From Whalleya microplaca (taxonomy: Eukaryota; Ascomycota; Sordariomycetes; Xylariales; Xylariaceae), in assembly GCA_022497155.1 (NCBI GenBank), contig MU385719.1:806001-870000 (forward strand): 64,000 nucleotides of DNA, read 5' to 3'. A program made the position numbers and the translations under genes. Of the stretch, positions 1 through 12,234 are shown in pieces (position 1 is the stretch's first letter; every line of letters begins with the position of its first letter). Under the pieces are notes generated by a model that worked only from the letters and a program-made list of their open reading frames with translations, did no database searches and had not been told where the DNA came from.

Positions 1-3000
1 GACCTTGACGACCTTTCCGGGCACGAGTTGATAGAATGCCAGGGCCCCAGTCGTATTTCATCGTTTTCCTATGGCTACAATAGGATAAGAGCCAAAAATG
101 CTATCTTCGACTCGTACAATGTAGTGCCTACGGCATAATACATACTAGACCTGGAGGGCATTGAAGCGCTGATCGTTACCACAACGATACTAGAATATAA
201 CCATTTTTGTCTTCCGACCTTCTGGCTACATTTAACACTTGAGGACAAAAGGAAGGTTGGGAGCCCTCGAAGAAGATCATTTTCGCTGTAGATGGAGTGA
301 TCCCCAGGGTCCCCAGACTGTATCGGCTTTTTTTGTGGATAAAGGCATGGCCGAGAAAGGTTGCAGAGAGGGTTTTAAATACTGGGCATCCGTAGGGATT
401 AAAGGTGCTAGGAGTCTTTCGCCGAAGACTTGGATAGCATGTCTTCCGTCGTGGGGTTTAGACGGCGTCTGTTTCCGATATTGATGATGGACTACCTACT
501 GCATTTGCACAAATCGGCTTTTGGGTGGGGCTAGTTTCCACCCCACGCCGGAGAGGGGATCTTAGACGCCATCAGAATTATTAGTCGTATATAGGGAAAC
601 ACGGGCTGTAGGCTGACCGGCACATTTAGTTGTACTATCTATATGCAGAGGATCGGTCCAGTTGAATAAAATAAAGGAGAATATTGTCAGCCCTCGGCAG
701 TCCTTCGGCAGTCCCTCGACCGTTTTCGAATGCAGGACATACTCTTCAACACCGTCGAATATATCACGCTGCTTTGTTGTCAACGCCATTGACGTCCATT
801 TTGATTATACTGGCTACTGTGTTCAGGACATGGCTGCTCATGAAGAAATCCCTCATGGCCACAGTTTCATCACTTGCCAGCGTCCCAGAGCCCTGGGTCT
901 TCCACAATCACACAAGAGAGTTCGGGATGCTAAAAGGGATGGTCTAATGCATGGAGAACCCATACTGTAATGCATGTATGTGTGCACTATGTAGGGATAT
1001 ATCCTAGGCGGAGTGGGTGTATTAAGCTTGAAGAGGTAGTTACCTGCTTCAGAGAATATTCTCCCAAATCCCAAAGATTGGCTATTTATTAGTCTTTACC
1101 TACATGTAGGTATAATCAATACTTCAGCTGCAGGTTACATGTATTCCTATTGGTCAATTGAGCAACGAAATTGAACCTACGCCCAATCGCGTCTAGGTAG
1201 CCCTGCTCTTTTCAACCCAGGTGGCAGGCCGTACATCACAGGCGGCATACTCATTATTATATCTCTCGGGCACAACCACAAAGTTGCAGTTGCGATTGGA
1301 TCTGTTTAGAGCCGTTTAGGAGCTTGTAGGTGCTCCGGAGTAGCACAGGTATGGAATCTCCATGAGCAAGCTGGCAAGCTACCTTTGCAGGGAATGAGTC
1401 GGAGGATGGTGGATGGCTCAGCTTCGCACTTTCTAGGGCCGACTCGACCTCACCGAATGGAGATCACAAGTTTAGCATTATCAAAAAGAAAAGAGACTCG
1501 CATGTACTACATATGTAGTGAAGTCGGAAGTTTGCTGCAGAACGCAGATCCCCATCGCTTTTGGAGACAGTGTTGCTCACAGTTCCAGACCGCCGGAGCC
1601 TGGATGAGCCTCGTGCTGTTGGATAGCCTACTGTGTACTTTTACATTGTATAGCAAGAGATATGAGCTGTATGGATAGGTGTATCCTTGTGCTTCGTGTG
1701 TTCCACTGCCTAGATTCGGCCCATAGACGTACGTGTATGAAGATTACGTAGTGCTGTAGACTAGACCACCGATGTACCAGAATAATCCAAATTATGTAGC
1801 GTAAGCTTACCGTTTGACAGCAGCGGCAGTGGAGTTTATCTGAATAATCTCTCCTGTTTACTACATACATAATAGACTTATACATAGAACGTATTAGTCT
1901 CTATGTGCTATGTAACAACTTCGGTGATCCCAATTGAGTCTTGTAGGCCAGCTTGAAGCTATGCACCGAGATAGCTCAAGTAGATAACTTGCCTAGGCAA
2001 TTTATGAAAGGAGTCTCCGAGGGTAGCTTAGAAGCTAAGGGACCTGACAAGGCGCTAGGAGGTAGCGCCGCTCGTTAGCCTTAACCTCCCCTTATTGCTG
2101 AACTAAGCTAGTTTCCAACTTCCCAGGATCCAGAGGAGTGCATTTTACTAGACCCATGGCAGCTAACCTGCGCATATTCTATTGGTGATCCCAACCCGTC
2201 GTTTTGACCGTGGTATTGCACCGGCAGGTGGGAGCGCCAATCCGCTCCAGTCCATCGTTTGGAAATTCCGTTTGTCGTTATTTACTATGGTGCTATAGTA
2301 TTGAGTTTGCCGATATCAAGTGAGGGCGCGCTCTTTCACAGAACACTGCGAGATCTGTTAGACCTTAGTTGATCTGGCATCATCCGACGAGACGACAGGT
2401 GAAGACGGAAGACTTGACCGGCGACTTGTGCTGGCCACGATTCGTAAATCTTGAGCTGTTTGTTTCACGTACCTGCATAAGTCGATCTTTAAGGCCTTCC
2501 AATCAAGCCCAACCGAGCTGCACGCCTGCAACCCCAACCACCGACCCTTCGACTCCCGTGACAGACCCATACTCACCATCAGCCACCTCGAGAGCTAGAC
2601 TTGCTTGTTAATGCCACTGTCATCCTCAGTGTAAAGTGCCGCGGGTCTGTGACCATACCAGCCTCGACTTGCTGAAACTCTACGTGGGTGCCTGAATCAG
2701 AGCCAAGTGAATAGTCGAGATACTCAGGCGAGTTTTCACCTCTCCACTACGACGAAGATATATTGCAAAGAGGTACGAGCCGCAAGACCCCAGACCAATA
2801 CACACATCCTGTTTCCCAAATGGGCTGTCCTACACAGATCGAGCCATGGGTAACTCCGTACTTGGGTTTCTTCAGAGTGCTTGTCTACATACAATACCAG
2901 CCAACCTGTAGTGTAACAAGGATTCGTCCTCAGTGGGACAAATACCTATGCTGGTCGATTCCGGCGGGTCCCTACCAGTGAGCCTATATTGGAGATATTA

Positions 3001-4481
3001 TTGCATCCTACAAGAGGCCAAGGGATTCCGACGACATGAGCTCCCGCAAGGTCAATGTCGGCCTATGCTCCTTCGTAGTGACGAGCCCTAAGAATATTGT
3101 TTTGCAAGGGACCTCCACGCTGTCAGATTATTGCATGGCCCGCATATTCATTCCTTCAGCGAAGAGATGTAGTCTTACTGTAGAATCACGCTGATCCGAA
3201 TCTCGCCAGGTCATTCATACAATCATATCGGACTGGATAGGCAGATAAAGGGTACTCTAGCACTACTTTGTAGACAACTACTTCTTACATACGCGTACGT
3301 TACAGCCTGATCGAATTTTCGAACCCGCTTCGATTTGGGACGCATCGGTAAAGACCTTGTTATTGTACTGATCGACGCGGCAGATCATCGCAGATCACGA
3401 ATTTTTCGGCGCTGATTCCTTGAGGCCCTGTCGGAGCTGACGGAGGGCAAAGCTGCTGAGAGTGTAGAGGAAAAGTCGACGACGGGTTGATAGTTCTCCG
3501 ACGAACTTCCAGACGCAGCATCGATTCCTATTGTGGATGTAATTTGTTCCTGGACGCCTCCGAGTACAACAGACCTTTCGGCCCAATTAGCAGTTTCGAA
3601 TCATCATTTGGAGTCGTATTAGTTAGCACCGGCGAGTGCCCGCGCATTACATCAACTCGAAGCACAGCGTCATTGAAGGCCCAATAACTTTTGAATGCCG
3701 ACCTCCTGTCTGTTGGATGTAGGTAGAGGTACAAAGTTGTCAAAATCCGCGGTTTTCCATCTTTGCATCACAACACGATCGCAAGGTCCGGCAAGACGCT
3801 CAAGAAACCTACGGGGTTGTTCTCAGTATCACCATTTGTGAGCCATCACAGCCAAAAGGTGCAATTGAGCTCGCGATTATTTCCTTGGCGTTCTGGTTGA
3901 GACCCAAGAGCAGTGAGACGAGTGTTGTGAACTGCGAGTAACTCATTACTTTGCGGTCGTTCTTCTTTCATGTTGCGCTTCCTTCACTCTATTCATCCAT
4001 TGAGCCGAAACTACTACTATACAGCAATCTGCCTTTCACCTACGGAAAATCGACTGAGGCACAGCGAAGGCCAAGAAAAGGATCCAACGAAGTAGCATTT
4101 TTTCCCGATGAGCGATCCCCTGCCCCTTGTTCATACCCTGGTGGATTCGTTCAATCCCCCCGGACTGCATTGCATGACAATCCAAAAGTACTCCGTAGTA
4201 GTTGCAGGGCTCTCCACCACACCCATCGCGCCAGTATCAATACTTATTCCCCTGCCGGCACGGAACTGGCCTGCGGCACCCGCCTCCCCCCCACCGTTTT
4301 CTTTTCGAGGCCATTGCGTTGTTTTCGCATTTCGAGACGCGCCTTAAGCAAGCCTTCTCACGATAATTGAGAAGCTTGAAGGTAGAGCGACCCGGGGATC
4401 TCAGACCCGGGTCATCCAAGCAGGCAGTCTATCAATACATGGGAACGGTTCGATACGCCTCTTTTAATAGATTTGTACGAC
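1..4481. other. Intergenic, no gene recognised
   Basis: About 4.5 kb with only short, mutually overlapping open frames, most lacking an ATG and none with a recognisable domain. The last ~500 bases are probably the promoter and leader of the CRIB-protein gene. A possible upstream ORF with a true ATG runs 4108-4347 (79 codons) and could affect translation if it lies in the transcript. No tRNA, transposon or long repeat is visible. Confidence 0.6.
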
Positions 4482-7058
4482 ATGTATTCCCCGATTCCCA
4501 CGTATTCAAGTAACCAGAGGGAACGGCAGAAAGCCGTGAAGGAGAACATGCCTTCGGCTTCTAACGCTGGCCGCCCTTCCATGGCCTCCCCGACCGCAGC
4601 TGTTCATAATGTCGATAGCAGCATGGATGATTTGCTCGAACCAGCAATCGAGGGGCCACCATCACCAGAGCGCATTCGAGCAGTGAGCCAACAGATGAGG
4701 CGAAGCTCGGCCACAGACAAGCACCATAGCCAACTAACGACATCTTCGGGCTCCTCATCGCTTACTTCCTCTAAATCACACAGACGATCTTGGGACCATA
4801 GCTTTGAGCGCTTGAGCTTGTCGAGGAATCCCTCTCAGCGTTCTACCTCAAGCAGTATGCCGTCGTGGGATCGGCCGGAGAGCGTACAGCTCTTCGGAAA
4901 AACCATCTTTAACCGTAGAGGCAAATTGCGAAGGGGAAGCAGTGATCATACATACTCTAACAGTTCACTGAACTCAACTGATCAGTCAAGTGATATCCCG
5001 CCCGCTGCGCCTAAGGAACCGCATTTCATTACAACCATGTTTTCGCGGCGGAAGACTTCGAAAGCAGAGATCGATGCACCATCTCAAAGGAAACTGCAGA
5101 TATCGGGACCTTATAACTTCCAGCATCTGACACATACACATAGGGACAGCTTACCCGATTTAGAACGGGCGAGCCGAATGGAATTAGTGTCTGAGTTTTC
5201 AAGCTTACGGTCACGAAGAACGACGGATGCATTCTTGAACAGCAGGCAGCCACGAAGAACTACGGATATATCTCCGGACAACATTCCTTCTAACGATTTA
5301 TACTTTGCGAATTTCTCTTCCGAGAGCTTTCAGGTTCAAGAGGCTCAAGAGGAGCCATCTGCCGGGTTGGCTGCCGGCGGCGACGTCTCGCCGCGCAGCC
5401 GAAGTACTACCAGCCGCGTACAATCGCGAGACAAAGCACTGCCTCCGCCACCGCCCCCAATACGGTCAATGAAGCGCAACCTTTCGCGAGATAAGATCCG
5501 TGTTCCACCTCCTCGCCCACCAAGATCCCCGCCAGGAAGTGATCTTACGTCGCCAATACCACCACCGAGAACATCCAGCAGAGTCTCGATGCGGTACGAT
5601 GGCTTCGATCCCCTTTCAACGACGAGTCTAGACCGCCCAGCGACGAGCTGTGGATTTCGACAGCCGCAGCCGTTTATACCGCCCTCAACCGATGCTCCGA
5701 ATAGCAGAGTGAACCAAGGCACAATCAATAGTCTATTTAAGTTTCCTCATGCTGTTACAACGCCGGATGATGCTGCATGGCCTTTGACCAATACCTCGAA
5801 CCCCTTACCCGATGTCCCCGAGGAGGAAGAGCATAACGTCTTCGGACGACAAAGCGTTACGAGTAACCATTCTTCTCTTAGAGGTAGCCTATCGGTCCCA
5901 CTACTTCGACAAATGTCTCTAACGAAGGCACAACAACGGCCGCCCAGTAATGCTTCAGACACTCTCGGTAGATTTGGTTCATTCGCGGGCCAGCGAGTGG
6001 TCCGCGCAGGCTCACAGCAAGATAGCCACCTTGTTGACGACATCTTTTGTGAAAGCTGGGAAGATGACATCGATTATTGTTATGAGCATGCTGCCGAGGC
6101 AGATTGCGACTTCGCTTGGGAACGAACTTCAAGTGATATCCAACGGGACGGCGAGATGGAAGAAACTAGGACCATTGGAGACCAGACCGAGACGATCATT
6201 AGCCTCGGCAGTCTTTCGCCTGAACTGCTATCCCCTAAGAGCTGCGAGGTCCCTGCACTAAGTCCAGCAAGTCAAACGTCTCAAGTGACGCAGCAGGAAG
6301 CTGTGACACCGACGAATCTAGCTGTCCCAATGTCGTCAAATTTCTCTCTCCCCAGGCGCGACAGTTCGGCGCACCTTCAGCGTGAGGATACCCGAACGCA
6401 TTCAAGTGCTTCTAGTTTCAAGGAATCAGAAGGTTTCACTTTGTCCCCATCTCTCTTGATACCGAACGACTATCATCAGCAAATGCTCCAGTACGAGAGA
6501 GAAGATTTGTGCGAGCGCGAACCGAACGAGGAGTTCCTGATTCAAGGGCCTACGCTGACTGATGATGAATCTATCCCGACATTTGGGCAGCCAATTACAG
6601 TTTCGAAGGCTCGCTCCAGTGCGTCAACAACGATTTCTACCATCTCCGAACATTCTGTAACGTCAAGCCGTCATATATCCTCGACATCGACATCTACAGC
6701 CTTCACGCGGTGGACCGGCAGTAGCACGTCGAGTTGGCAAGGGTGCGATTCTTTACAAATTCCGAAGTCCCCTGCTGCAAACGAACTCTCTATTACCTCG
6801 CCCAAGAACTCCTGCATGGTGCTTCCCGAGTCCGTAGGGACCGTCTTGAAACAAGAACGCGGTCGCGAGAAACATTCTAGAACACAGTCGCACGCAGATC
6901 TGCTGATGAGAACCGACCGTGAGAAGGTCGCACCGCTCGATCTGAAGTCTGCAAAGGAGCCATCGAAGCGCAGGCGGGCCAGGACTATTAGCCGAAGCCA
7001 TAACAGTCCTCAGTTCCTGCTTTTCCCCCAAGTCTCCATGCATGGCAATCGCTTCTAA
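4482..7058 (+). CDS. CRIB-motif protein, putative Cdc42/Rac effector
   Basis: Single-exon ORF of 858 aa. I place the start at the ATG at 4482; the frame extends slightly upstream only through a non-ATG codon. Most of the protein is Ser/Thr/Pro-rich and probably disordered. Residues 207-218 fit the CRIB/PBD consensus I-S-x-P-x2-F-x-H-x2-H (I207, S208, P210, F213, H215, H218), preceded by a basic patch (FSRRKTSK) as in known CRIB proteins. The usual glycine after the last histidine is not in place, so affinity or specificity may differ. There is a polyproline block (PPPPPP) near residue 326 and an acidic, Tyr-rich patch near residue 525. No kinase domain follows, so this is not a PAK; the layout resembles yeast Gic-type scaffolds. 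Inferred role: binding GTP-loaded Cdc42/Rac at sites of polarised growth. CRIB call good; exact orthology unknown. Confidence 0.75.
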   Translation: MYSPIPTYSSNQRERQKAVKENMPSASNAGRPSMASPTAAVHNVDSSMDDLLEPAIEGPPSPERIRAVSQQMRRSSATDKHHSQLTTSSGSSSLTSSKSHRRSWDHSFERLSLSRNPSQRSTSSSMPSWDRPESVQLFGKTIFNRRGKLRRGSSDHTYSNSSLNSTDQSSDIPPAAPKEPHFITTMFSRRKTSKAEIDAPSQRKLQISGPYNFQHLTHTHRDSLPDLERASRMELVSEFSSLRSRRTTDAFLNSRQPRRTTDISPDNIPSNDLYFANFSSESFQVQEAQEEPSAGLAAGGDVSPRSRSTTSRVQSRDKALPPPPPPIRSMKRNLSRDKIRVPPPRPPRSPPGSDLTSPIPPPRTSSRVSMRYDGFDPLSTTSLDRPATSCGFRQPQPFIPPSTDAPNSRVNQGTINSLFKFPHAVTTPDDAAWPLTNTSNPLPDVPEEEEHNVFGRQSVTSNHSSLRGSLSVPLLRQMSLTKAQQRPPSNASDTLGRFGSFAGQRVVRAGSQQDSHLVDDIFCESWEDDIDYCYEHAAEADCDFAWERTSSDIQRDGEMEETRTIGDQTETIISLGSLSPELLSPKSCEVPALSPASQTSQVTQQEAVTPTNLAVPMSSNFSLPRRDSSAHLQREDTRTHSSASSFKESEGFTLSPSLLIPNDYHQQMLQYEREDLCEREPNEEFLIQGPTLTDDESIPTFGQPITVSKARSSASTTISTISEHSVTSSRHISSTSTSTAFTRWTGSSTSSWQGCDSLQIPKSPAANELSITSPKNSCMVLPESVGTVLKQERGREKHSRTQSHADLLMRTDREKVAPLDLKSAKEPSKRRRARTISRSHNSPQFLLFPQVSMHGNRF

Positions 7059-9256
7059 GGGGTTCAGCTCAAGATCTTTTATTTGTCATTTGATTGATCA
7101 ATTGCTCTTCGACCATCGTTCAGGTGCCACATTTATACTACTTATACCTACCTTCGTCCTCTGTTACTATTATCCCTTCCCCCCACCGAGTATCGAGTTT
7201 CCCCGGGAGAAAAAGCTTTGATTTTAGACTAGGGACCATATATCATCTCATTATGGCTTACGAGCTATAGGCGTCTAGGGTTTTACAACGCCGTTGGTTT
7301 TTTCTTCCCTTTTTATCTCGAAAAAATCTTCTTGTTATCACATAGACCCAGAACCGGATTTTCTTTTTGGCATTTTTCTCAGTCTGTCGTTTCCGCGGAG
7401 ATTCACCTTCTGCTGCTCCTGCTGTTGTGTGTGTCAAAAAATTTGTTATAGAGAGCCGGCGACGGGCAACTACCAAGGGTCTTATAAAAAGTTGGGGGAA
7501 AGGGGATGAACAAACAAAAAGTTTGGCTGCGGAGTTTTACTTGTCTTATTTTTTTTACACCTACCTAGGTAGGGGAGGGGAGGCCGAGGGGGTCCGGGAG
7601 GGGGCGGGCCTTCGCGGCGTGTTCGCTTTACTTTTTCTTCTTTCCTGGGTGACGACGATGTATGACGGTTTTTCCCTTTTTCTCGTGATGATTCTCGAGG
7701 GGTCGAGTGCTTTTTTAAATTGTATATGGTGTATCATCAAATACGCCGTTGCCTAGAGAACAACGCACTGTTGTATCCGTTTGGTGGACGGTAGTCTGCT
7801 TTGTTACTTATGCTCGCTGTACAAGCCAATATGGGGTTGGCGACTGGGAAGGAGGTAGGAAGATACCGGCGGAGGTGGAGAAGAAGTTTGAGGGGATGAG
7901 GGGGTGAGGAGGTCACTAGTCTGTAGTTGGATATAGACAATTCAGACAAGCTTTCCTGACAAGATTGATTGCTGCCATAACGTAGAGACACCCTGCAATG
8001 ACTTGACTTAGCTATACGAGTCTCAGACTCATATGAGAAGTAAAGATGCCAAAAGTACGATTCATAGTCGAAGTGAATATTTCCCATTGCTTATGGGCTT
8101 GCTACGTACCAGGTACTGTAATACTTGAGTATAGCTGTGTGGCGTAAGTGACAACGGATATCTCCAAGTAAGCATATGGCAATTCGCTTTACTACAGATA
8201 CTTGCTATTCAAAGTAGCTTAGTCGTATACATAATATCACACTACCTTACCTCAAATGCCAGCAATATGGTATGCCGTGGCACTCACTTTATATATGTTT
8301 CTAGTCGTCTAGCTATGCTTTACCAGATAGCCAGCAGGTTTACGGAGGTCTCAAGATACACACTAACAGCTGCATCTTTGACAACACCTAGCTAATCAGC
8401 CACCATAATATGTGGTTATGGTGTTATGGCGCTAGTACGCCGTACCGGGTAATAAGTGGCATATGAGATGCTCTTGTTTTCTTTCTTTTCTTTCAGTTGC
8501 GCAGCTTTAGACAGGTAGCTACCAGACAATTTGATTCCATTCCCTTTGATCAAGCACTATTATATGTGATATTGAAATTATATTTGTCCTATTGATACGT
8601 ATTGGCTTCCTCTGTGCTTTATACACTATCACCTTTCCCCACGATAATGGTTACAGACAGGATCTCGTTGCACGATTGTTAAAGAGGCAACAGGATATAA
8701 TAGCTGCTGCTAGTCAGCTACAACAGGAGCAACCATATCAAGCGTTTCCTGATATCAGTGACATTTTAGTCGGAGAGGCAGCGGAGGTTAATTGTGGCTA
8801 TCTTTCTGGGCTGTTGCAAAGGGTGGTAGCTAACTTCCAGGAGTTATTTTGTATTCTTTTGACTTAGACTGCTACTAGCAATTATCTTACTTCTATAAAT
8901 CTTTCATAGTCCGATACTTGGATACACTGAGACGCTGGAATTACTACAAAATCAGTGATTGTATACGATTAACGCTATCCTCGAAGTGAAGTGTCTGGAG
9001 TTTACAGAAAGGATATCTCAATTAGCATATGTGAATGGATCTATATAGTTATTTTTCCAAGCCCGTATGTCCACGGGAAACAGGGTATGAACAAAGCCGC
9101 CCTTTCTCGTAGCCGCAGCAGAAAACAAACTACCCATAACGCCTATCCAATGCAATAGCCGCTTCTTTCGCTCTTCGCTCTCGGCAGAATCGCACGTTTT
9201 GAACAACTGAAAAAAATGCTCTCTGATAGGATTAACAAGATAAGTAGTCTTCTTCT
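7059..9256. other. Intergenic, convergent 3' regions
   Basis: Lies between the 3' ends of the CRIB gene (+) and the NIPA gene (-). It begins with T-rich sequence typical of a 3' UTR. A perfect 12-nt palindrome CTACCTAGGTAG sits at 7561-7572. A 116-codon minus-strand ATG ORF (8087-7737) and a 91-codon plus-strand frame without ATG (8592-8867) show no recognisable domain and are not called genes. Confidence 0.5.
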
Positions 9257-11473
9257 TCAGCTGTTTGGTTGATTGGCCTCCGACGAATCGGTAGTCTGGC
9301 TTTCTTGGCTTATGCCCGCCTCTGGATTCGAGGTTCTTCTCCGTTTCTTCCGCCCAAACATATCCCCTAATGCGTTGCTGAGGCTGCGTGCTCGTCCCCG
9401 AAACGTCTTATTCTCATCCAGCTCAGGATCGTCCCGGTACGGGGGTACCTCTCCATGGATGTTGGGTCGGACTAATGGTTCAGTCGCTAGGTCAGGGGTA
9501 CCGGTATCTTCACTATGCGACACGAATATGCTGGATCGAATACTAGGCCTGATCCGCCTTATTGATCTTCTTCGACCGGTTGGGCTGTTCTCTCCTCGAA
9601 GCAAGGCGTCGGCTACCACAGCGCTGACGGTCGACGACAGCGGCGACGGAGAGATGAAGGTATTGGAAAGGTGACGGCTATGTGGCCTGGAGATAGATGC
9701 CCGTGGGGTTGCCGGTCGTTCTGGAGATAGTGGTGGAGCGGTAGGGGGCGGGAGACTTATACTAGATTGGAGAGGCTCTGTTATGGCGAGAGAGGCTATA
9801 GACTGTAGCGTAGGAACGCTATCGGCTGACCACGTTGGCGGAAGACCAGGATGCGCGGTGTGCTCGTCTGCGGAATTCGTCCACGGATTGTTAAGAAGTG
9901 ATGAGGACTCCACAGGCGTCAGAATAGGCACGCCAGAAGCCGACGCGTCGGCTTTTCGAATTGAAGAGTCTCTGCTGCCATGCGCCAAGTGCTTGTCTAA
10001 GGGGTTGACAATTGGGTCTATGAAACTGACTCGTGAAGCGCGAGACGAACGCCTCGATGACTCTGCTGAAGCGGGGTGTTGTTGATCTACTAGTCGCGGC
10101 TGTTCAGGCGTGTCAGTATAAGGGTCGGATGTTTCTTGATCTCTGAGACCAATAGTCTCCTCCGCGTTCTCATCGTCCCCCAATCGATCGTCGTCATCTT
10201 GTCGCGGCCGACCGCTAGTAATAAGGAAGACACCGAAAAACGTGAGAAGGCAACCACCAATGAATTTCGCGGCCTGCTGAGCCGTCGTGCGCTCAAAATC
10301 TCGATACAAAATCGCGCTTCCAATGATTACTGATAAAGTGAAGAGAACAAATTGGATGGGTATAACTTGTGTGGAATCGAATCGCTGAAGCGCCTTGTTC
10401 ACATAACGAACTTGCATGACAGCAGTCCCGAGCAATATGATTATCAGAGCATATGTTACTGGAGTAGTAAACGCTCTAAAAAGTGTCGACGAGAGCATCG
10501 AGGAGACGCCTTTAGTTGTCAAAGCAGTGTAACCGCCTATATTATTGTCAGTGCTAGGCTCGCTACCCAAGATATTGAGCAGATACTCACCAAACAACCC
10601 GACAAGGCCAAGATCAATCAGTATTGTCCGGTGACCATATCTAGGGCTCGCCCACATAAGTACAATAATAAAGAATATGGTGACGCCCAGGTAGACTTCA
10701 AATTCCATTGACGTGATGGCATCCCAGACATCATGCGGATCCAGCTTGGTCTCTTCCTGTTTGGCACTGAGAACAACCGTGACAGCACCAGCGACGGCAA
10801 TAACGACACCCCAGAAGTCACGCGCCCGAAATATTTCACCAAAGAAAATAGGAGCAATGACACAGTTGGATATCAAGGCCACAACGCCTAAAGGAGACAC
10901 AATTGAGGCTGGCGCGAAACCATAAGCCAGGAAGTTGCCCATCTCCCCAATAGTCATCAAGACCTGACCTACCCACCAGGACGGGGACTTCAGATATGTC
11001 GAGGCGGCCTTGTAATCCTCACTTGAGCGTTCACTCCAACTGGAATCGCCGGACTGGAAGGACTGCGAAAGAGGATGCGTTTCCAAAGGATCGTCCGGAT
11101 CATCGCCGTTTCTTTGGGCATTAGCCGAGGAAGTCTCGGTGGTTCCGTAGCCATTGCGATGGATGCTCTGGGCCCTCTTCATGGCCTCCTTCGCCCGTAC
11201 CCGCGCCTCCACCCGGCGGCGATGAAGCTGAATATGCGAATACCTCTGAACGTTAAGGGCGAGAGCGATCAGGATGTTTCCGACGATTGAGGTGATTATG
11301 CCGATGAGCGAGCTCCAGTTGCCGAGTCGCGCACCACCTTTATCGTCGGATCCCACGTCCGCTATCGTCCAGTTCATATTGCTGCTCGATATGTTCGGCA
11401 TGGTGGCTGGATGGGTCGCGACAGTCGAAGCCGGACCCAACGGGTAGATGGTAGCATCCGGTAGATACATCAT
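9257..11473 (-). CDS. NIPA-like magnesium transporter (DUF803 family)
   Basis: Membrane protein of the NIPA family, which transports Mg2+ and is related to the drug/metabolite transporter fold. Two exons: 11473-10591 and 10536-9257. The intron at 10590-10537 is 54 nt (GTGAGT...ATATAG), a multiple of three without a stop, so unspliced RNA also reads through. Removing it restores the family-like junction LVGLFGGYTALTTKG and gives 720 aa. The first membrane segment is near residues 52-73. After a hydrophilic loop comes the core from about residue 160 (WWVGQVLMTIGEMGNFLAYG, then FAPASIVSPLGVVALISN), with about eight more segments up to ITSGRPRQ. The remaining ~300 residues are a Ser/Pro-rich cytosolic tail with no predicted fold. 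Two consecutive ATGs open the frame. Family call is strong; the transported ion in this fungus is inferred. Confidence 0.88.
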   Translation of the reverse strand: MMYLPDATIYPLGPASTVATHPATMPNISSSNMNWTIADVGSDDKGGARLGNWSSLIGIITSIVGNILIALALNVQRYSHIQLHRRRVEARVRAKEAMKRAQSIHRNGYGTTETSSANAQRNGDDPDDPLETHPLSQSFQSGDSSWSERSSEDYKAASTYLKSPSWWVGQVLMTIGEMGNFLAYGFAPASIVSPLGVVALISNCVIAPIFFGEIFRARDFWGVVIAVAGAVTVVLSAKQEETKLDPHDVWDAITSMEFEVYLGVTIFFIIVLMWASPRYGHRTILIDLGLVGLFGEYLLNILGSEPSTDNNIGGYTALTTKGVSSMLSSTLFRAFTTPVTYALIIILLGTAVMQVRYVNKALQRFDSTQVIPIQFVLFTLSVIIGSAILYRDFERTTAQQAAKFIGGCLLTFFGVFLITSGRPRQDDDDRLGDDENAEETIGLRDQETSDPYTDTPEQPRLVDQQHPASAESSRRSSRASRVSFIDPIVNPLDKHLAHGSRDSSIRKADASASGVPILTPVESSSLLNNPWTNSADEHTAHPGLPPTWSADSVPTLQSIASLAITEPLQSSISLPPPTAPPLSPERPATPRASISRPHSRHLSNTFISPSPLSSTVSAVVADALLRGENSPTGRRRSIRRIRPSIRSSIFVSHSEDTGTPDLATEPLVRPNIHGEVPPYRDDPELDENKTFRGRARSLSNALGDMFGRKKRRRTSNPEAGISQESQTTDSSEANQPNS

Positions 11474-12234
11474 GAGCTGGTGGCCGGGAGTCGTGCGGAG
11501 AATGGGCTAATGATTAGATTGCCCCGGCTATGGCCAGGTCGTCCGTAGCACCGGTCGCGAGTAGACGTATTGGACTTCATTCGAATCAAATTCATGCGCA
11601 GCACCTCACAGTTGAAATGGCAAGACAGAGAAGTAGAATGGGAGTAGTCGCAGGATTCGGGTGGTCAGGACCGGCTTCGAGTACAAGCAGTCATCTGAAT
11701 GGGGCAACCAGAGGAAGACGAACTAAACTATGTAGAAATGCTGCGGAACGTGTAGATACCCTAGAACGATGAATATTGCAAAATGAAGGGAGAAATAGAG
11801 AGTGTATGGTCAACCTGGTGTTCTTTTTCTTTGCAACCCCATGAGTTTGCAAGGTCGAAGGTGCTGGGTGCCGTCATAATGCAAGCCCGGAAGCCCGTTA
11901 TGTAAACCCGCAAGCCCGCAAGCCCGCAACTATATTACCTAGCACATACCTACCTACATGTAGCACAATGTGCAGCCTAGCTGGTTAGGTATGTATGTGC
12001 CTGTCAATAGCGGGCCCACCCACCTGGAACACAGGCGGTTTGAGTGGTCGGCTTGTGATTGCTGTCGCCTAAACAGATTACCAATTATACAGATTAGTAC
12101 AGTACAGGTACTTATTACGCTACGTGAAAATAGGTAAAATAGGTAAAATAGCTGAAATCAGCCTCGTCTTCATTCGCTACTCTTACACCTTTTCACCTTC
12201 CTTTACCCACCCAGCTAACGCCGCTTGCACAAGT
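11474..12234. other. Divergent promoter between NIPA and WDR70-like genes
   Basis: Divergent 0.76-kb intergenic region. It contains a short degenerate repeat of the word aagcccg (about 11884-11930) and an imperfect hairpin built from GCACATACCTA and its complement (about 11942-12000). No other gene is visible. Confidence 0.5.

Noticed and set aside
3951..4370. 139-codon frame upstream of the CRIB gene
   Set aside because: Starts at TTG, has no domain, overlaps another frame and lies in the probable leader.
7737..8087. 116-codon minus-strand ATG ORF
   Set aside because: Lies in convergent 3' flanks, no domain or splice-supported extension, codon use unremarkable.
8592..8867. 91-codon frame with regular Gln/Leu pattern
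   Set aside because: No ATG in the frame (starts at TTG), AT-rich surroundings, no recognisable family; at most a remnant.
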